Assembly: GCA_028023455.1 (NCBI GenBank)
Contig: JAQFVV010006203.1
Span: 9,582,876 to 9,646,875, forward strand
Direction: 5' to 3'
DNA length: 64,000 nucleotides
Source: Epiperipatus broadwayi
Lineage: Eukaryota; Onychophora; Udeonychophora; Euonychophora; Peripatidae
The notes beneath the pieces are model-generated. The model was given only the letters and a program-made list of their open reading frames with translations. It had not been told where the DNA came from and made no database searches. The translations under genes and the position numbers were made by a program. Positions 1 through 12,815 of the stretch are shown here, in pieces (within the stretch, counting starts at the first letter, position 1; each line of letters begins with the position of its first letter).

Positions 1-654
1 GTGGAAAATCTGAAATTTTCAGACATCTACATGTCTTCAAATCCAGCTATCCAACTCAAATAGCAAATGTAATATCGCAAACAATTTTTATAAATATAGC
101 AATTTCTGGTTACATGCTCATAATTAATTCTCTCTTTACATAAACTACTTCATGAATTTTATAACATATTTTTAAAACCACGAAGCTTAAATAAACATAA
201 AAGCTATTGGTGGCCTGTACAAAGGCCCTAAATCTATTTGTAATCTATAGAGTATAGCTCTGGGATTAAAATTAAACGTTCTATTAAAAAATATGGGAGC
301 ATACACGAATTATCTGATCTATCTCATCGGTTAGGCGAATGCAGGAATAGCTGCGGAGACTAATTAAATTTTCTATTTGGCCTATTAGCTATGTAATCCA
401 TATTTGTTTTATTTTTACTTACAGGAATTTTTAAATTGCAGCTATATATTTTTTTTTATTTATATCAATTTTTTTAAAATTATGACTATTAATATTTTTT
501 ATCACATATATTTTAAAATCAACAAATATTTCTCTAAAGATAATCTTTGATATAACAAATACAAATTCTTATTTAATTATATATAATTCATCACGTACTT
601 TCCAAATTATATACTGATATTATATATCAATATTATTATAGAAGTTTTTTTAAG
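1..654. other. AT-rich DNA without recognisable feature
   Basis: No ORF, repeat or RNA motif that I can recognise; homopolymeric A/T runs dominate. Confidence 0.6.
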
Positions 655-1415
655 TCATTTACATTTTACTAATGATGTCGTTATTTTTGCAAATAATGCT
701 TTAGTGCTTTAAGAAATATTGCAATAGTTATCAGACGAAAGGAAGAAAGTAGCATTAAAGATACATGTTAAAAAACTAAAGTAATGTTCAATGGATTGTC
801 TCAAAAGAAGAAATTAAAGATTAATAATAATGAGTTAAAGAACGACGACAACAACAAATACTTTAATCAGATTATTACTACATATGGAAACATAATGGAT
901 GAAATTAATCATAGAATTTAGTTAGAGCGCTTTTGCTAGAAATAACAATATTAAAAGAAAATATGCTTATGTGTTTGAAAAGAAAGATTTTTAATAAATA
1001 TGTTTTGTCAGTTCTTATTTATGGATATAAGACTTGAATATTTAACCAAAGGGTAAAGCAAAGACTTCAGACCACTCAAGGAAGTATGGAGAGATGCATG
1101 TTAGGAGGAATAAGAAAAGATTAAAAAAAAATACATGGATGAGAGAATAAACAAATGTTACTGACATCATTGAAAGAATTAAGAGACTGATCTGAAGTTG
1201 GGTTGGACATATTGATAAAAGAGATGATAATAAATGGACAATTAAAATCCTAAATTGGATTCCAAGAGATTGCATAAGACCTAGAAAAAGACAACATATG
1301 ATGGATGGGTGAAAGAAGGAAATGTGTTGGGGAGGTGTGGAGAAGAGAAACTAGAGATTTGAAAAAATGGATTAAACTTGGAGAGGTCTTCGATCTGCAA
1401 CGGATCGATAATGGT
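655..1415 (+). pseudogene. RTE-type LINE reverse transcriptase, 3' remnant
   Basis: Conceptual translation with many stops follows the second half of an RTE-clade reverse transcriptase. It has a degraded catalytic box (F-T-N-D followed by VVIFANN, where FADD is expected), then KKTKVMFNG, an NNKYFNQII block and NIMDEINHRI. Further on come the phrases around 'DIRLEYLTK', a GWTY...KRDDN region and a GWVKEGNVLGR segment near the C-terminus. The same protein is read on the minus strand at about 50.8-51.2 kb, where NIMNEINHRIKLVWGAF is intact. In the family this region covers the palm, thumb and C-terminal domain. Endonuclease and RT fingers are absent, so the copy is 5'-truncated and dead. The boundaries are where alignment to the other RTE copies fades. 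Confidence 0.75.
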
Positions 1416-2028
1416 TGAAAATGATTATGATAAAAGTTTTTAAGAATCTCCACAACACACGATATTCTTGAAACACACGAATAAAGACACTGTAAAAGAT
1501 AAATGACTCCCAAGATGTATTCATTCGGAACCAACACTCATCTGTTGTCCAGGCCATAATTTTTCATATATATCTTTATTATATAGTCAGTATTTATCAC
1601 TTTTACGGATGCCAATTCCCACCCGTTTATTATGCTATAATTATGATACTAAATGGTATTGAAAGTATATAGCTTCAAATAAATTTTTTCCTATTTCAAA
1701 CCCAAACCTGTTTTGTTGTTAAATGTTTTAATATTTGCTTATTCATTATAATATTAAATTATTACAATCTTATTTACAAATATCAAATTCACATCACCCT
1801 CAAGGTTGACATGATCCACTCTAGATAAATACAATAATGATTATCGTTAATCATTTATTAAACTAGAAATTATCTCTAGCACAGATATACACCTTTAGTC
1901 TCAGTTTAAAATTAAAATATCCGTTTTAAAATTACACGCAGATATGAAGTAATTCAACTTTTTCCCTCTTTTTCCATGAGTAATTTTTGAAACACATGAA
2001 GGAAAATACTGTAGAAGACAGATGACTC

Positions 2029-2068
2029 CCAATATGCATTTTGTGATCAACCAGTATACGTCAGTTGG
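2029..2068 (-). ncRNA. Decayed hammerhead-like motif, S2 family
   Basis: On the minus strand helix I is CCAA/TTGG. The core reads CTGACGT, so position 9 is T instead of A. Helix III is the palindrome ATGCAT. The GAAA box reads AAAA, so G12 is lost. Two essential positions differ from a working hammerhead, so this copy is predicted inactive. It is recognised mainly by alignment to the copies at 2,441 and 24,158. Confidence 0.5.
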
Positions 2069-2440
2069 CACCAATCATCGTCTCTCAAAATATATTTAAC
2101 CTATATTCAGTATTTAACAAAAGCAAATGATTACATTTTGGATTTAGAACTGACAAACTCATATCAAACAGAAATTTAATGTTACCACTCTAGTTAAATA
2201 TATTAATGATTATCATTAGTCATTTATTAAATTAAAGATAATCTCCAGCACATATATACACTTTAAACCTCAGTTAAAGATTAATATATCTGTTTTTTTT
2301 TAATTTAAGGCAGATATAGAGTAATGCAACTTCATTTCTCTTTTTCCATGTGTAATATCTATTATACATGTTCTTACTAACCTGACACCACTACATATTC
2401 TTGAAACACATGACTACAATACAATAAATGATAAGTGACC

Positions 2441-2480
2441 CCAAAATGCATTTTGTACTATGCCAGCACTCATCAGCTGG
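2441..2480 (-). ncRNA. Hammerhead-like motif, S2 family, G12 changed
   Basis: On the minus strand helix I is CCAG/TTGG. The core CTGATGA is intact. Helix II is GTGCT/AGTAC, five pairs with one G-T wobble. Helix III is the palindrome ATGCAT. The catalytic GAAA reads AAAA. Every helix is present, and only G12 (the general base in hammerheads) is changed. This is consistent with CpG decay of an ancestral C11.1-G12 step. Confidence 0.6.
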
Positions 2481-2924
2481 CTCAGGTTACCATCTCTCAC
2501 ATATATCTTTAACATATCTTCAGTATTTATCAATAGTGATGAGGTTGAATTATGCTATATCTATGTTTAATTAAAAAAACAAATATACTAATCTTTGACT
2601 GGGGTTTAAAGAATATATCAATTCTAAAGATAATCTGTCTCTGGTTTAATAAATAATTAGTCATAATCATTATTGTATTTATCTAGAGTGGATTATGCCA
2701 AAATTATGAATGAGGTAAGTTTGACACGTGTAAATCAAAATATAATAAATATTAATATCCCTATTTTTATGAGCACTTAATATTCATTATTTATCCATAT
2801 GTAACATTTATATTTCTCAATTAAAGATAAAGATATTAATAAAAATTTAAAATATGAAGAAGAATAAGATAATGCGCAATAATTTAAATAGTCTTAAATT
2901 AAAAATATTTAAGCCAGTCTTTAT

Positions 2925-4797
2925 AGATGATTGCATTTTTTTCAATTACATTATCTTCTTCTAGTCTCATTTATAGTTATCTATTGTTTTAGCAATAACA
3001 AAAACCCATTCAGCTATATAGACTTTGGATTATCAAAACATTCTACTGCAAATCCATAATTGTAAACAAAAAGACAAGCCTAAACATCTTTAAATATCTT
3101 TTTCAGAAAAAAGTCTATCCAACAAATTTCACTGTAGAAAAATGGTTTTAAAAATTACCCAAATTTTTAGTTGCTAAATGGTGAAAATTTTCACATTTAA
3201 TTTTCTTTACTTTTTACAATAAAAATATTGTCTGATTATCAAGGTTGGATATGAAAGTCGAATATCTAAAAAAACAAACTGGTCTATTTGAAACGTAAAA
3301 AATTGTGATCTTAAACTGGCTTCATACATTAATTCATGGGATAAATGCTCTATCTATTATATCCGAAAACTTTTAATTCAGATTTGTAAATATGTATCAA
3401 ACTAACTTATGAAACCATCATATTTTGTATCTATTCATCATAAAACTTTTAATATATTTTTATAATTTTTTTATTTATGCGTTCTTTTTTCATTTGTTTT
3501 TAATTTATTCATTCTATACGTCCTGTTTTTAGTTTGCTTGCCTCATTAACTGGAAAAAAAAAAGACATACATAAGTGTAATAGTTTCAAGTATTTTTTTT
3601 TAGACATTTATTTTTAGACTTTAGAACCAGTAAATAAAAGCATTCATGATAAAATATTTTTTACAAATATTACTAAATGCTTTACTTTAAGTTAGAAAAT
3701 CTGTTTGTTTAATAAAAAATTGAAATTAAAAATCCTTTAGGATTTTGGACGTCTTAAAAATTGATGACAATACAATATGACAATAAAATATTTCAGGTTA
3801 GTTCTCTCATTTGTTTACTGCAGAGCTGTAAAGTGGACAAAATTTCAAATTTGTTAATATAAGTTCAATAAGGCTTCAATGATGCATGCTAGAAAGCAAT
3901 ATATATATATATAGTTTTAAAAAAAAAAAAAAAAAAAAAACAAACTTAGATTAAAAAGTATTTTAACAAGTATTTAAAATAGAAATAAAAACAAACCTTC
4001 ATTTCTCTTGATTGCAAAGTTTCCTTTTTTAAAATAAATATATGAAATTTTCTTTTCTTTTGATTGTAAAAATTGTTTTTTTAAAAAAAATGTTTTCTTC
4101 ATAGATGAAACAATATTTTAAATGATCTAAATTTAATGTACATGATTTTCATTTCAATAATTAAGCAAATTGTGATGGAGTTTTAATCTCTATTTTAAGT
4201 TATTGCAAAAAATATACATTTAAAAAAAAATTAAAAATAATATATTTTAAAAATATATTATAAGAAATGCTTCCATTTACTATGCAAATACTAAAAACTT
4301 AATAATAATATTTATAAAAAAATTGTTTTTTCAGTCACGAGTGGGATTTTTATATTCAATAAATAAAAGCATGGGATGTGCAGAAATTAATTAAATAAAT
4401 CTCTCACCCCTGGTGATTGAATTAAATTAATTTTTGAACAACTTACACTTTTATTTCAAGTTAAATATAAAAAAGCCAATTGTGATTTAAGAAACAATTA
4501 TATTTTTGACTTATTAATTCCCAATAAATAAAAACCATTATTATAAAATATTTTCTAGATATATTACTTTAAATATATTCTCATGGGTAGGAACATTCAT
4601 AATTTCAGCATGTAAAAAATAGTTTTATAAAAGATATTACTAAGTTTATTTTCCTCTGAGTTGATTGGTTAAAATAAATGTTTTATAAAATTTTTGGCAC
4701 ATATTAGATAAATAATAGTCTTTTTAACTCACATTATTTTTTTTAAAAAAGTGTAATTTTGCATTAAGCTTAAAATTTGCCTATAAGTCCAAAGCGA
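2925..4797. repeat. Duplicated block A1, left part
   Basis: Aligns collinearly and in the same orientation with 48,030-50,207. Shared landmarks include the TTTATAGATGATTGCATT start, the CCCATTCAGCTATAT segment and the AAGTCCAAAGC end. The block resumes at 7,906 after a 3.1 kb insertion and continues through the RTE element to about 11,215. I see no gene in this part. The copies differ by many substitutions and several indels, so the duplication is not recent. Confidence 0.8.
4786..4795. repeat. TSD of ORF1-only LINE, left copy
   Basis: AGTCCAAAGC here and at 7,906-7,915 flank the inserted element. Block A2 has a single AGTCCAAAGC at about 50,200, which is the empty site. Confidence 0.85.
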
Positions 4798-7700
4798 TTT
4801 AGAGTCACATCAGCTCAAGGAAAAAGCCAGTCTTGTAAGAATATTTTCAAAAATTTTTTTCTTATTTGTTCAAGGATCCAAGATTAAGCTATAATCATGT
4901 TGTTTTGTCTTCTTTAGTATGTTTTTTGACAATTAAGTCTTTAAATTTGTTGTTAATGTAACGGGAGAGATTTCAATCTTTCCAACATGGAGATCTGAAT
5001 GTAAAAGTAAAAAAATGCAAGTCATAAATAATATTAGAAGTGATAATGAATTTGAGAGCGTGCAGTTAATTCCCGAGGTGATTTTAAGTTCCGAATCAAT
5101 TGGAATTAGTGCAGAAGTTGGGAGTGAATAAATCAAAGAAATTACAATAAAATTAGCAATTCTCAATAAAATAAAATAATCGTTTCAAAAGAAAATTTTG
5201 ACGAAACCAGAAGTCCGGTAGATTTTGATTCATTTGTCTTTGAAAACATTAATCTAGGTGAAAACAAAATTGATAGAATGAAAGACAATATTATTTTACA
5301 TGATATGGCCAAAAATAAAGTAAGTCTGTTAGAAAATAAACCTGTAGGGGAGTCCGTTACAAAGTTGTCTAAAATTCTCGCGATAGATTTGAAGAATAAC
5401 GGAAATATTAATGCAAAAGAAGGCGCTTCACCGGAAGCGCCTGATCTTTGAGATGCACAATCGAAATTGGAGCAAAACAAAGCTGAACATCAAAAGAAAA
5501 CCCATATATTAGCCAGTACAAGTACTAATATTGGTGACCACTCCAACAACATACAAACATTGAGTGTAAAAAGTTATTATTCCAACACATTGATGCGAAA
5601 GAAAGCATAGAGTGTAGGGAAAGATCGATTTGATGTCACAGAATCTCAACAACGTCCAGTGGATATCATTAGTAAAAGAAATCTTACATGTTTTCCAGGT
5701 GTTACTTATGCAAAAAAGTTGAAAGTGGAAATGAATTTTACCAATCTCCAAAGCAAAGGACCTTCAAATCAGAAGACCCCAACAGTCAATGAGGATAATG
5801 CTAATCATAGATTTAAATCATTGGTGACGTCTGAAGGCTATAAAACTTATCGGGGGGGGGGTAAAGAGGATATGTCTATTAGTTTTCCTTTTTGAAGGCA
5901 AAATCAATGACGAACTGATATTTGAGGAAATTGAAGCAGGTAATGAAAGATTCATATTGAGTGGTAATGATTTGAATCAGGAGGAATACAAGTCTGTTTG
6001 TGATAAATTTAATTCTAAGATACCTCAGATTTTATTTGATTCTTTTTTTTGTTTTTATAATACAAACATGTTAATTCTGAGCACTACTACAATAAGTGTG
6101 AACTCTTGTCATTCCGATTGATGAATTGTTCTTGTTGATAAAGAAACTGTATGTTACAGATGCAATAAGAAGGGTGTATCACCACCCAAACAAAAAATAA
6201 GTGATTATTGAATTCGAAAATGTTTTGATTAAAGAAGATTTTAAAAGAAAGCAGCATTATATAGATGGCAAATAGTTGGTCAAAGTTGACCTGGAGAGAC
6301 CAAGAGTAGTCACAGAAACAATTTGGAATTGCCATGTGGCTTTTGGACTTGAACTACAGACTTTATTGGTGCAATCTAGTACTGTTCAAGGAATTTATCT
6401 ACCTGATGGAGAGAAGAGTGGGAATTCAGCTACCACCTAATATAGGATTATTTCAGTTAAAGTTGAATAAAAGAATAAATCCAATAGAGATACCATTGGT
6501 GTTGGAACAGGATAAATGTCTGATATATGTGGCAGTTAGAGGTTTACAACCTCAATGTTATGGTTATGGGAATAGGTCTCACTTGATTAGGACCTGCCTC
6601 ACAAAATTATGTAAAACATGTGGGAAAAGCTCTCCCATCATTGGAAGTTCTGCAGTTAGAAAGTAATCGAAAAGTGCCTTCTTTGATGAACAATAATGAA
6701 GGAAAGGTAAACAAATTACAATTCTCTATAAATCAACCAAGAGTTCTGAGTGCACTGGAAGAGGATGAGGATAAGAAGATCTCTACCACATTGGAAGTTG
6801 GATCAGAACAGCTCAAATTTGAGGCTTAAAGCATCAAAGGGAGAAACAACATGACAAAAGTTGGGAAAACAACACATTCAATAAAACTAGCTCAGATATC
6901 TACTGATAAATCAGTGTTAGCAATATACCAATTTCTGACTTTTATGGCAGAAAAAAAGATTTAAAAAAACAGACTTGCAAACTGATGGAAAAGGAGATGA
7001 AGAACCAAATTACAATTTCAGTGGGAAACTAGAGAAGAAGTCAGGGTTGGAAAGTACAAAGGTAATAAAGAAGAAGAGTGGAAAAAAGCCAAAAATGGAT
7101 AAATTGAAGAAAGGTGATAAGCCATTAGTTGATGGAATAAAGCCAAGAATTAATCATTGTACACCATCTGGTAATGGCTGGATGGACAAAATATCACCAG
7201 AATTACTAAGGCTAAGTGAATATAAGTGTTTCAAAGACTCTAAAGGGACATGCATGCAAACAATGGGACATGATTGTACAGTAAATGAGAAGATTGAGAG
7301 TGCTGTAAAAGATTTGTGGACAAACATAGAATTTAAAACTAAGACTAGAAAAAGCAGACATTTCAGTGTTAAATATAGGTCTAGATTTCTGAAGCTTTAA
7401 CAGCTGGTGAGGAGGCTATGAAAAGCAGAGGGAGGATCTAGAGCAAAGAGTAGAATAAATGAGAAAGGAATCGATGAACAGATTGGTCATACATGTAAAA
7501 GATTTATGATGATGGAATCATGGGAGTGAAGCAAGGATAATTTGTTGATCTTAATGGATGAAAATTGGGAAACACCAGTGCAGATTACAAGTTAGGCATA
7601 GTAGTGGTTTCTTGATTCACATAAAATGAGGACAGTAGTTTGCAAGAATCTTATGACATTGTAAATGACAATACATGCTGACTAAAAATTTTTGGGAAAG

Positions 7701-7905
7701 TAGTGATGTAACAATTTCAAATGGTAATGATTAACAAATGTCAAGTGTCATGTGTTTTACATTGTGATGGTTGATTACCATTGTTAAACTATACAATATT
7801 ATGGATGAGTGTAATTACAGGTGTCTGAAATTTGTCTTCAATCAAGATTATGGATTATGGTTTATGTATATCTCTCTTTAATAAATATTACTTAATAAAA
7901 AAAAA
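4796..7905 (+). mobile_element. ORF1-only (HAL1-like) non-LTR element with polyA tail
   Basis: A 3.1 kb plus-strand insertion is bounded by a perfect 10-bp target duplication and ends in a run of about ten A after an AATAAATATT segment. The counterpart sequence at 50.2 kb lacks it entirely. The only coding content is an ORF1-type protein (next entry), with no endonuclease or reverse transcriptase. That matches 'half-LINE' elements such as mammalian HAL1, which rely on another LINE's enzyme. The tail and TSD fit L1/Tx1-type target-primed reverse transcription. Alternatively it is an internally deleted copy of a full LINE. Confidence 0.75.
5160..7400 (+). pseudogene. LINE ORF1-like protein with degenerate CCHC zinc knuckle
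   Basis: Plus-strand coding potential runs in pieces. Roughly 5,160-5,895 is one frame with two stops (acidic/Asn-rich, starting near SKENFDETRSPVDFD). About 5,897-6,060 follows after a frameshift. At 6,334-6,666, after the sequence GLQPQ, comes a C-x2-Y-x4-H-x4-C motif in which the second knuckle cysteine is Tyr. LTKLCKTCGK then follows, like the start of a second knuckle. The 6,975-7,400 part is Lys-rich (KKKSGKKPKMDKLKKGDK) and would be basic. Domain order (variable N-terminus, central part, CCHC knuckles, basic tail) is that of L1/Tx1-clade ORF1 RNA-binding proteins. Stops and frameshifts make it a pseudogene. Confidence 0.65.
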
Positions 7906-8189
7906 AGTCCAAAGCACGTTCAATTTCTACAAGTGATTTTTTTATGGCTATATTGTTTTATAGTCTTTATTCAAGTTATTTTTCAAAATTGGATAAAATT
8001 TCTAATATAGTGTTTCTTAAATCTATGTAAATATAAGAAAAAAGAAATAGGGAAGGAGAGCAGAGAAGGATAGCAGGAAAGAGAGAAAAAAAGACAAAGA
8101 AGAGAAAAAAGAAAAGAATGAAAAAGAGAGAGAAAAAGGAAAGACATAGAGAAACTATAAGCTTTATATATATGTAATATATATCATTA
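7906..8189. repeat. Duplicated block A1, segment next to RTE 3' end
   Basis: Matches 50,198-50,480, including a purine-rich stretch (GGAAGGAGAGCAGAGAAGG) just outside the RTE 3' end. No gene seen. Confidence 0.75.
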
Positions 8190-11100
8190 CCATCATCATC
8201 ATTTACAGACATTATCAATCCACTGCAGGGAGAAAATCTCTCCAAGTTCAAGCCAGCTTCTCCAATCTCCTGCCTTTCTTTTTCACACGACTCTAGCACA
8301 CTTCCTTATTTCATCCATCAGTCTCAGATGTGGTCTTTTTCTAGGTTTTTTTACAATCTCTTGGAATCCAGTTTAATATTTCAATTGTATATCTATTATC
8401 ATCTCTTCTAGTAGTATGATCAGCCCAACTCCATTTCAGTCTCGTAATTCTTTCAATGATGTCCATAACACCTGTTTGTTCTCTCACCCATGTATTTCAT
8501 TTGCATTATTCCTAACATGCATTTCCCCATACTTTTTTGAGTGGTCTGAAGTGTCTGCATTACTCTTATTAAGTCTCAGATCCTTAAGTAAGAATTGGTA
8601 AAACACATTTATTAAAACCTTCATTATCAAACACATAGGCATATTTCCCTTTAATATTAAGTTATTTCTACCAAAAGCACTCAAACCAAGTTTAATTCTA
8701 TGATTAATTTCATCCATTATATTTCCATCTGTAATAATAATTTGACGAAAGTATTTTTAGTTGTTAACTACTTCTAATTCATTATTGTTAATCTTTATTT
8801 TCATCTTTTGAGCAAATCCATTGAACATTAGATTTTAACATTTATTTTTAATCCTATTTTCATACTTTCATGTGAAAACTCTTGCAACATTCTCTGAAGC
8901 TCTAAAGAAACAACGACATGATCTGCAAAGTGTAGATGTCTTAAATAATCTCCATTTATTTTTATTTCCTTAGTTTCCCATTTTAATCCACAAAATACTT
9001 CTCGCAAAACTATTGTGAAAGTTTTGGAAATATGGAATAACCCTTTTGTGCATTCTTCTCAATGTTAATTTTTTAGTATTATTATGCAATGTAATTGTTG
9101 TTGTTGTATTTTTATAAATATTGTTCAAAATATGACAATATCTTGGGTCTATATCCTGACTATCTAAGCTTTAATCACTGAAGAAATGCTTATAAGATCA
9201 AATACCTTTTCGCAATATACAATCCAAAGCATAATGACAACTCATATTAATTGGTCATTTCTATAACTTTTTTCAATATTTGGATGTAATCCAATGTACG
9301 AAAATCACTTTTAAATACAGCTTATTCGCTTGGTTGTTAAAATCCAAAGTTCACTGAGGACGAGTATTAATTATTTTAGTAAAAATTTTGTATAGATCTG
9401 ATAAATGACTGATAGGTCTTTAATTTCTAATATCGTCTTTATCACCTTTTTAAAATATTAATATCAATACTATACTCTTCCAATCATCTGGTACATATTT
9501 ACTATTTAGACATCTGTTATATAACTTTCCCAATATTTTTTTTCTATTTTTTCATATGCTTCTTTTAAGATATCGATTATAATTCCATCATTACCTGGAG
9601 CTTTTCCCTTCATAAATTTAATTATATGTCTCACTTCTTCATTTAAAATCTTGACCAATTCAGAAGTTATAGTAATTGTAGGACGTATTTTTCGTCATTC
9701 TTTATTGCTATATAATTATTGATGAAACTATTCTACACATTTCATGATGTCATCTCTCTTTTTAGTAATAGTTCCATCTCTTTTTCTTATTGCAGAAATA
9801 AGTTTCCTATCAATATCAAGATATTGTTTTACAGTCATAAGACTTTTATTCTCTCCTATAGCTTTCCTTGCTAATTCACAATTATACTTTCTTATATCAT
9901 TATCAATTTTTTTTCGCACCACTTTGTAAAATTCAAAATATTCAAAGTGCATCATTTTTATATATTTTCGTATATCTTGCCTGTTGTAGTTTTTAAAAGT
10001 GTATAAAGTATCTTTCTATTGATTTCATTCAAATTTGAATTATGTTCAAAATCTGCTAATAAATGAAAACGATTTCCAAGTTCTAATTTAAATTCATTAA
10101 AATGTTTCTAATGATTAGGAATATCAACTATGAATGTTGTTTTTCTTAATAATTTTTGTCTCTCTAGTTATGTATCTTACATCTTACTAATCGATAATCA
10201 CTTCCTGAGTTGAATTTATTAAGAACATTACAACCTTGAATCAAAATATAATGCACTTCTATTGTACCAATTCTATTGTACCCTCATTTGAATGTTTCCA
10301 TGTCCATCTGCGTTTAACATTTTTCTCAAAAAAGAATTAATAATATAAAGTTGTTTTTTTTCTGCAAACTCCACAAGTTTATATCGTCTCTCATTTCTAT
10401 CACCATAACCAAATTTACCGCCAGCATTTTCACCTTGAAAATGTTTACCGATTTTAGCTTTAGTCTCCCATAACAATTTTAAAATGTTGTTTGGTCTGAT
10501 CAAAAGCTTTTTGTACATCCATATAAAAGCTCACTACCTCGTCATCGCAATAAGAACTTGTTGAAGCACAAATCTGAATTATCTGTATTTGATATCAGCT
10601 ATTAAGATGAATAACTAATCTGACCACTCTGTTATACACCATCAATCTTCACAATGTTGTTTTTCCACTTTTTATTTATAATGAATCCTACTCCACTTAT
10701 ATTTCTAATGTTTGTTCTTTTGTTGTCTCTTCTCATTTTCTTCTAACTTCACAAAATCCAATAATATCCCATTTAATATGAGAAAGTTCTTCCAATTCTT
10801 ACAATATTTCTTCATTTGAAAGTGATTAGCCGTTGTAAGTATCTAAATAAAAGGTCATCATCAAATGGTAGCCTGGGTTTAGCACCTCTATCTTTGGTCA
10901 CCAATTACTACTTAGGTTGACAATTTTACAACCTTCTGGGAATAAGGATCACAATTTATTTTTATTTGCCATGATTGTAAATATCTATTTTAAAAAAAAT
11001 CATTCACAGTAACATTGATTCTGCCTTCAAGAAAATTGATGTCTGAGTTAAGACCTATCAGGCAACTGAGAAGAAAGACCATGGTGTTTCTTGATCTTAA

Positions 11101-11215
11101 ACTCAGAGATAAAAAGCTAATAAACTCACTAGGCTAATGCTTGCGGGTGATTAGCCAATCCATGTTCATATGCGATATGAATGATCACATAATAATAATA
11201 ATTGCATTAAGGAAA
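8190..11215 (-). pseudogene. RTE-clade LINE, near full length but inactivated
   Basis: Read on the minus strand from about 11.2 kb. An AP-type endonuclease region lies at about 10,990-10,270; its second half includes GKFGYGDRNERRYKLVEFAE, a signature of RTE/'craniofacial development protein 2-like' proteins. A reverse transcriptase follows at about 9,960-8,480, where the catalytic box reads FADHVVV in place of FADD. The C-terminus has NLERFSPCSGLIMSVNDDDGN at about 8,240-8,180 and passes into a (CAT)n tail on the plus strand, the usual short-repeat 3' end of RTE elements. Many frameshifts and stops. In the family one protein nicks DNA and reverse-transcribes its own RNA at the target. A second copy lies at 50.5-54.4 kb. 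Confidence 0.85.
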
Positions 11216-12524
11216 CTTATTTTTAAAAATATTTATAAAATGTATTAATTTTGCTTTAATAATAAATATATTTTTTTGGGAAAAAATCTTATAAGCTTCA
11301 TAATTTTTTTAAAGAAAATATTTTGCATAATGATATTATATATAAGTTTTTACAGCCTTAAGTGATTTCATACAATGGTTCAACAGTGACTCAAAAATTA
11401 TTTATTTTTTTGTTTGATTGCAGCTAATATTTTAAAAAAATCTGTATTTGTACTAACTGGTGGAACTATTTTAACGCAACTCATTGCTTACGTGCTGTTA
11501 CATTATTTTTCAGTTTTTATCTATTGACTAGAATTGTTATGCTTATAATTCAGAAATTTTTATGAACTTTCACTTTATTTCACAAATCGAACAGTTCTAC
11601 TATATATATTGCCTGTAAGTTCGAACGTTATACATTTTCCCAGAAAACAACTCTGTTGTAATACAGTAATTTTTTAAATCAGCAATATATATATATTCAT
11701 TTGTTAATTATGTTTTTATATATTGAAAATTAAATACATAATGCAAAAAAAAAAAAAAAAAATTGAAAAGTAAAACATTGTTCTTGTATCTAGTAATGTC
11801 TCATAAAGTACAAGTCGGGCATTAATATCTATTCTTAGTTCTGGGATAGACTTGTTCTTGTCGTTTTGTAGTAGGGTATATAAAATGAAATACCGCTCAC
11901 TATTCTCTTTTTACCGAAGTTCTGGATTAATAGGTTATATTGATAGTAATCACTTATATATAATTATGTCCAGTATGGACAGACTTAAAAGATAAAATTG
12001 TATAGATCATAGCTTCACTCTGTAATTTCCTGTGCTTAAATATGATATGATCCCTTCCCTTTTTTTCGAGGGGTAAATCATTCAATTATTATTGAAAATG
12101 ATTACGGTTGTCTGATCTAAGAAGAAAAAAAAGTCGGAAATTAAGAGTACTAAATTAACAGTTTGGCGTTTATATTATGCTGTTATCTTAATTAAATTTT
12201 ATCACATTAATTATACAAAAATTCATCCACAAGGCATTATTCAGTCTTTTACAAGTTATCAATAAAAATAAGTTAAAGGATTTAGGCAATAAGTATTATG
12301 ATCAAGTATCAAGACATGATCACTGTTAAAGTAAAGGCTCAGAGCCTATAAATGCGACAACTTTGTCTTCAGTAATATATTTTTATGCTCAGTATATCAA
12401 ACACCAATGTTCCAAATCTGATTTATGCTGACATTTTTTATCTTCTCTCCAACTGCCACATACATAAAATTATTTACTAATAAATAGTGGATTTATTAAC
12501 ATGATTTAGTTAATATATTTATTA
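11216..12524. other. No recognisable feature
   Basis: AT-rich DNA with a 17-A run near 11,745. No coding or RNA signal that I can support. Confidence 0.5.
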
Positions 12525-12815
12525 ACTGGCAGAATGACTCAGTTGGGTAGAGAATTACCTTAAAAATTCCCTACTCAAAGAATCTAAAGGTCCAGGTTAG
12601 ATTCCCATGTTAGTACTGTCACTGGTCATGCCAGCAACATCAGAAGAAGCAGAGAGAATAATAAACGTTGTGTATATACAGATGAATGTATTTGGAATAT
12701 TTAAATAAAAGTTAAATTTTTCTAAAGACATTCAATACTCGTATTAGACGATGGAAATAGTCCAACATATAAATACAACTAAAACACCAACATCACAGAC
12801 CTTCAGGAAAACACA
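12525..12815 (+). mobile_element. S1-family SINE, tRNA-like head
   Basis: The head resembles a tRNA: a box A-like segment (ACTCAGTTGGGTAGAGAATT) and a box B-like GGTTAGATTCCC, the expected parts of an RNA polymerase III promoter. It is followed by CTGTCACTGGTCA, a body with AATATTTAAATAAA, and a conserved tail GGAAATAGTCCAAC then ATAAATACAACT. Other copies lie at 27.9, 45.2 and 56.7 kb. The hammerhead-like CTGAAGA...GAAACG segment seen in other copies is partly deleted here (CAGAAGAAG, then AACGTTG). Confidence 0.75.

Larger units (their letters stand above)
1416..2700. repeat. Degenerate array of S2-family repeats, partly inverted
   Basis: Related segments recur at about 1,470-1,610, 1,985-2,115 and 2,400-2,540, each with a TTGAAACACA-type start, a GACYCC segment and a TCAGTATTTA-type end. 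A linking segment starting CCACTCTAG recurs at 1,811 and 2,189, spaced 378 bp. It reappears inverted at about 2,600-2,695. The module matches the S2 repeats at 24.2, 32.9, 36.9 and 63.9 kb and contains remnants of the S2 hammerhead on the minus strand. Unit spacing (378-517 bp) is irregular because of indels. Confidence 0.65.

Noticed and set aside
5163-5480. Minus-strand 105-residue ORF
   Set aside because: Shadow of the plus-strand ORF1-like reading frame of the inserted LINE.
7976-8299. 107-residue ORF as a gene
   Set aside because: Its first third is the C-terminus of the RTE remnant; the hydrophobic rest is a translation of purine-rich simple sequence.
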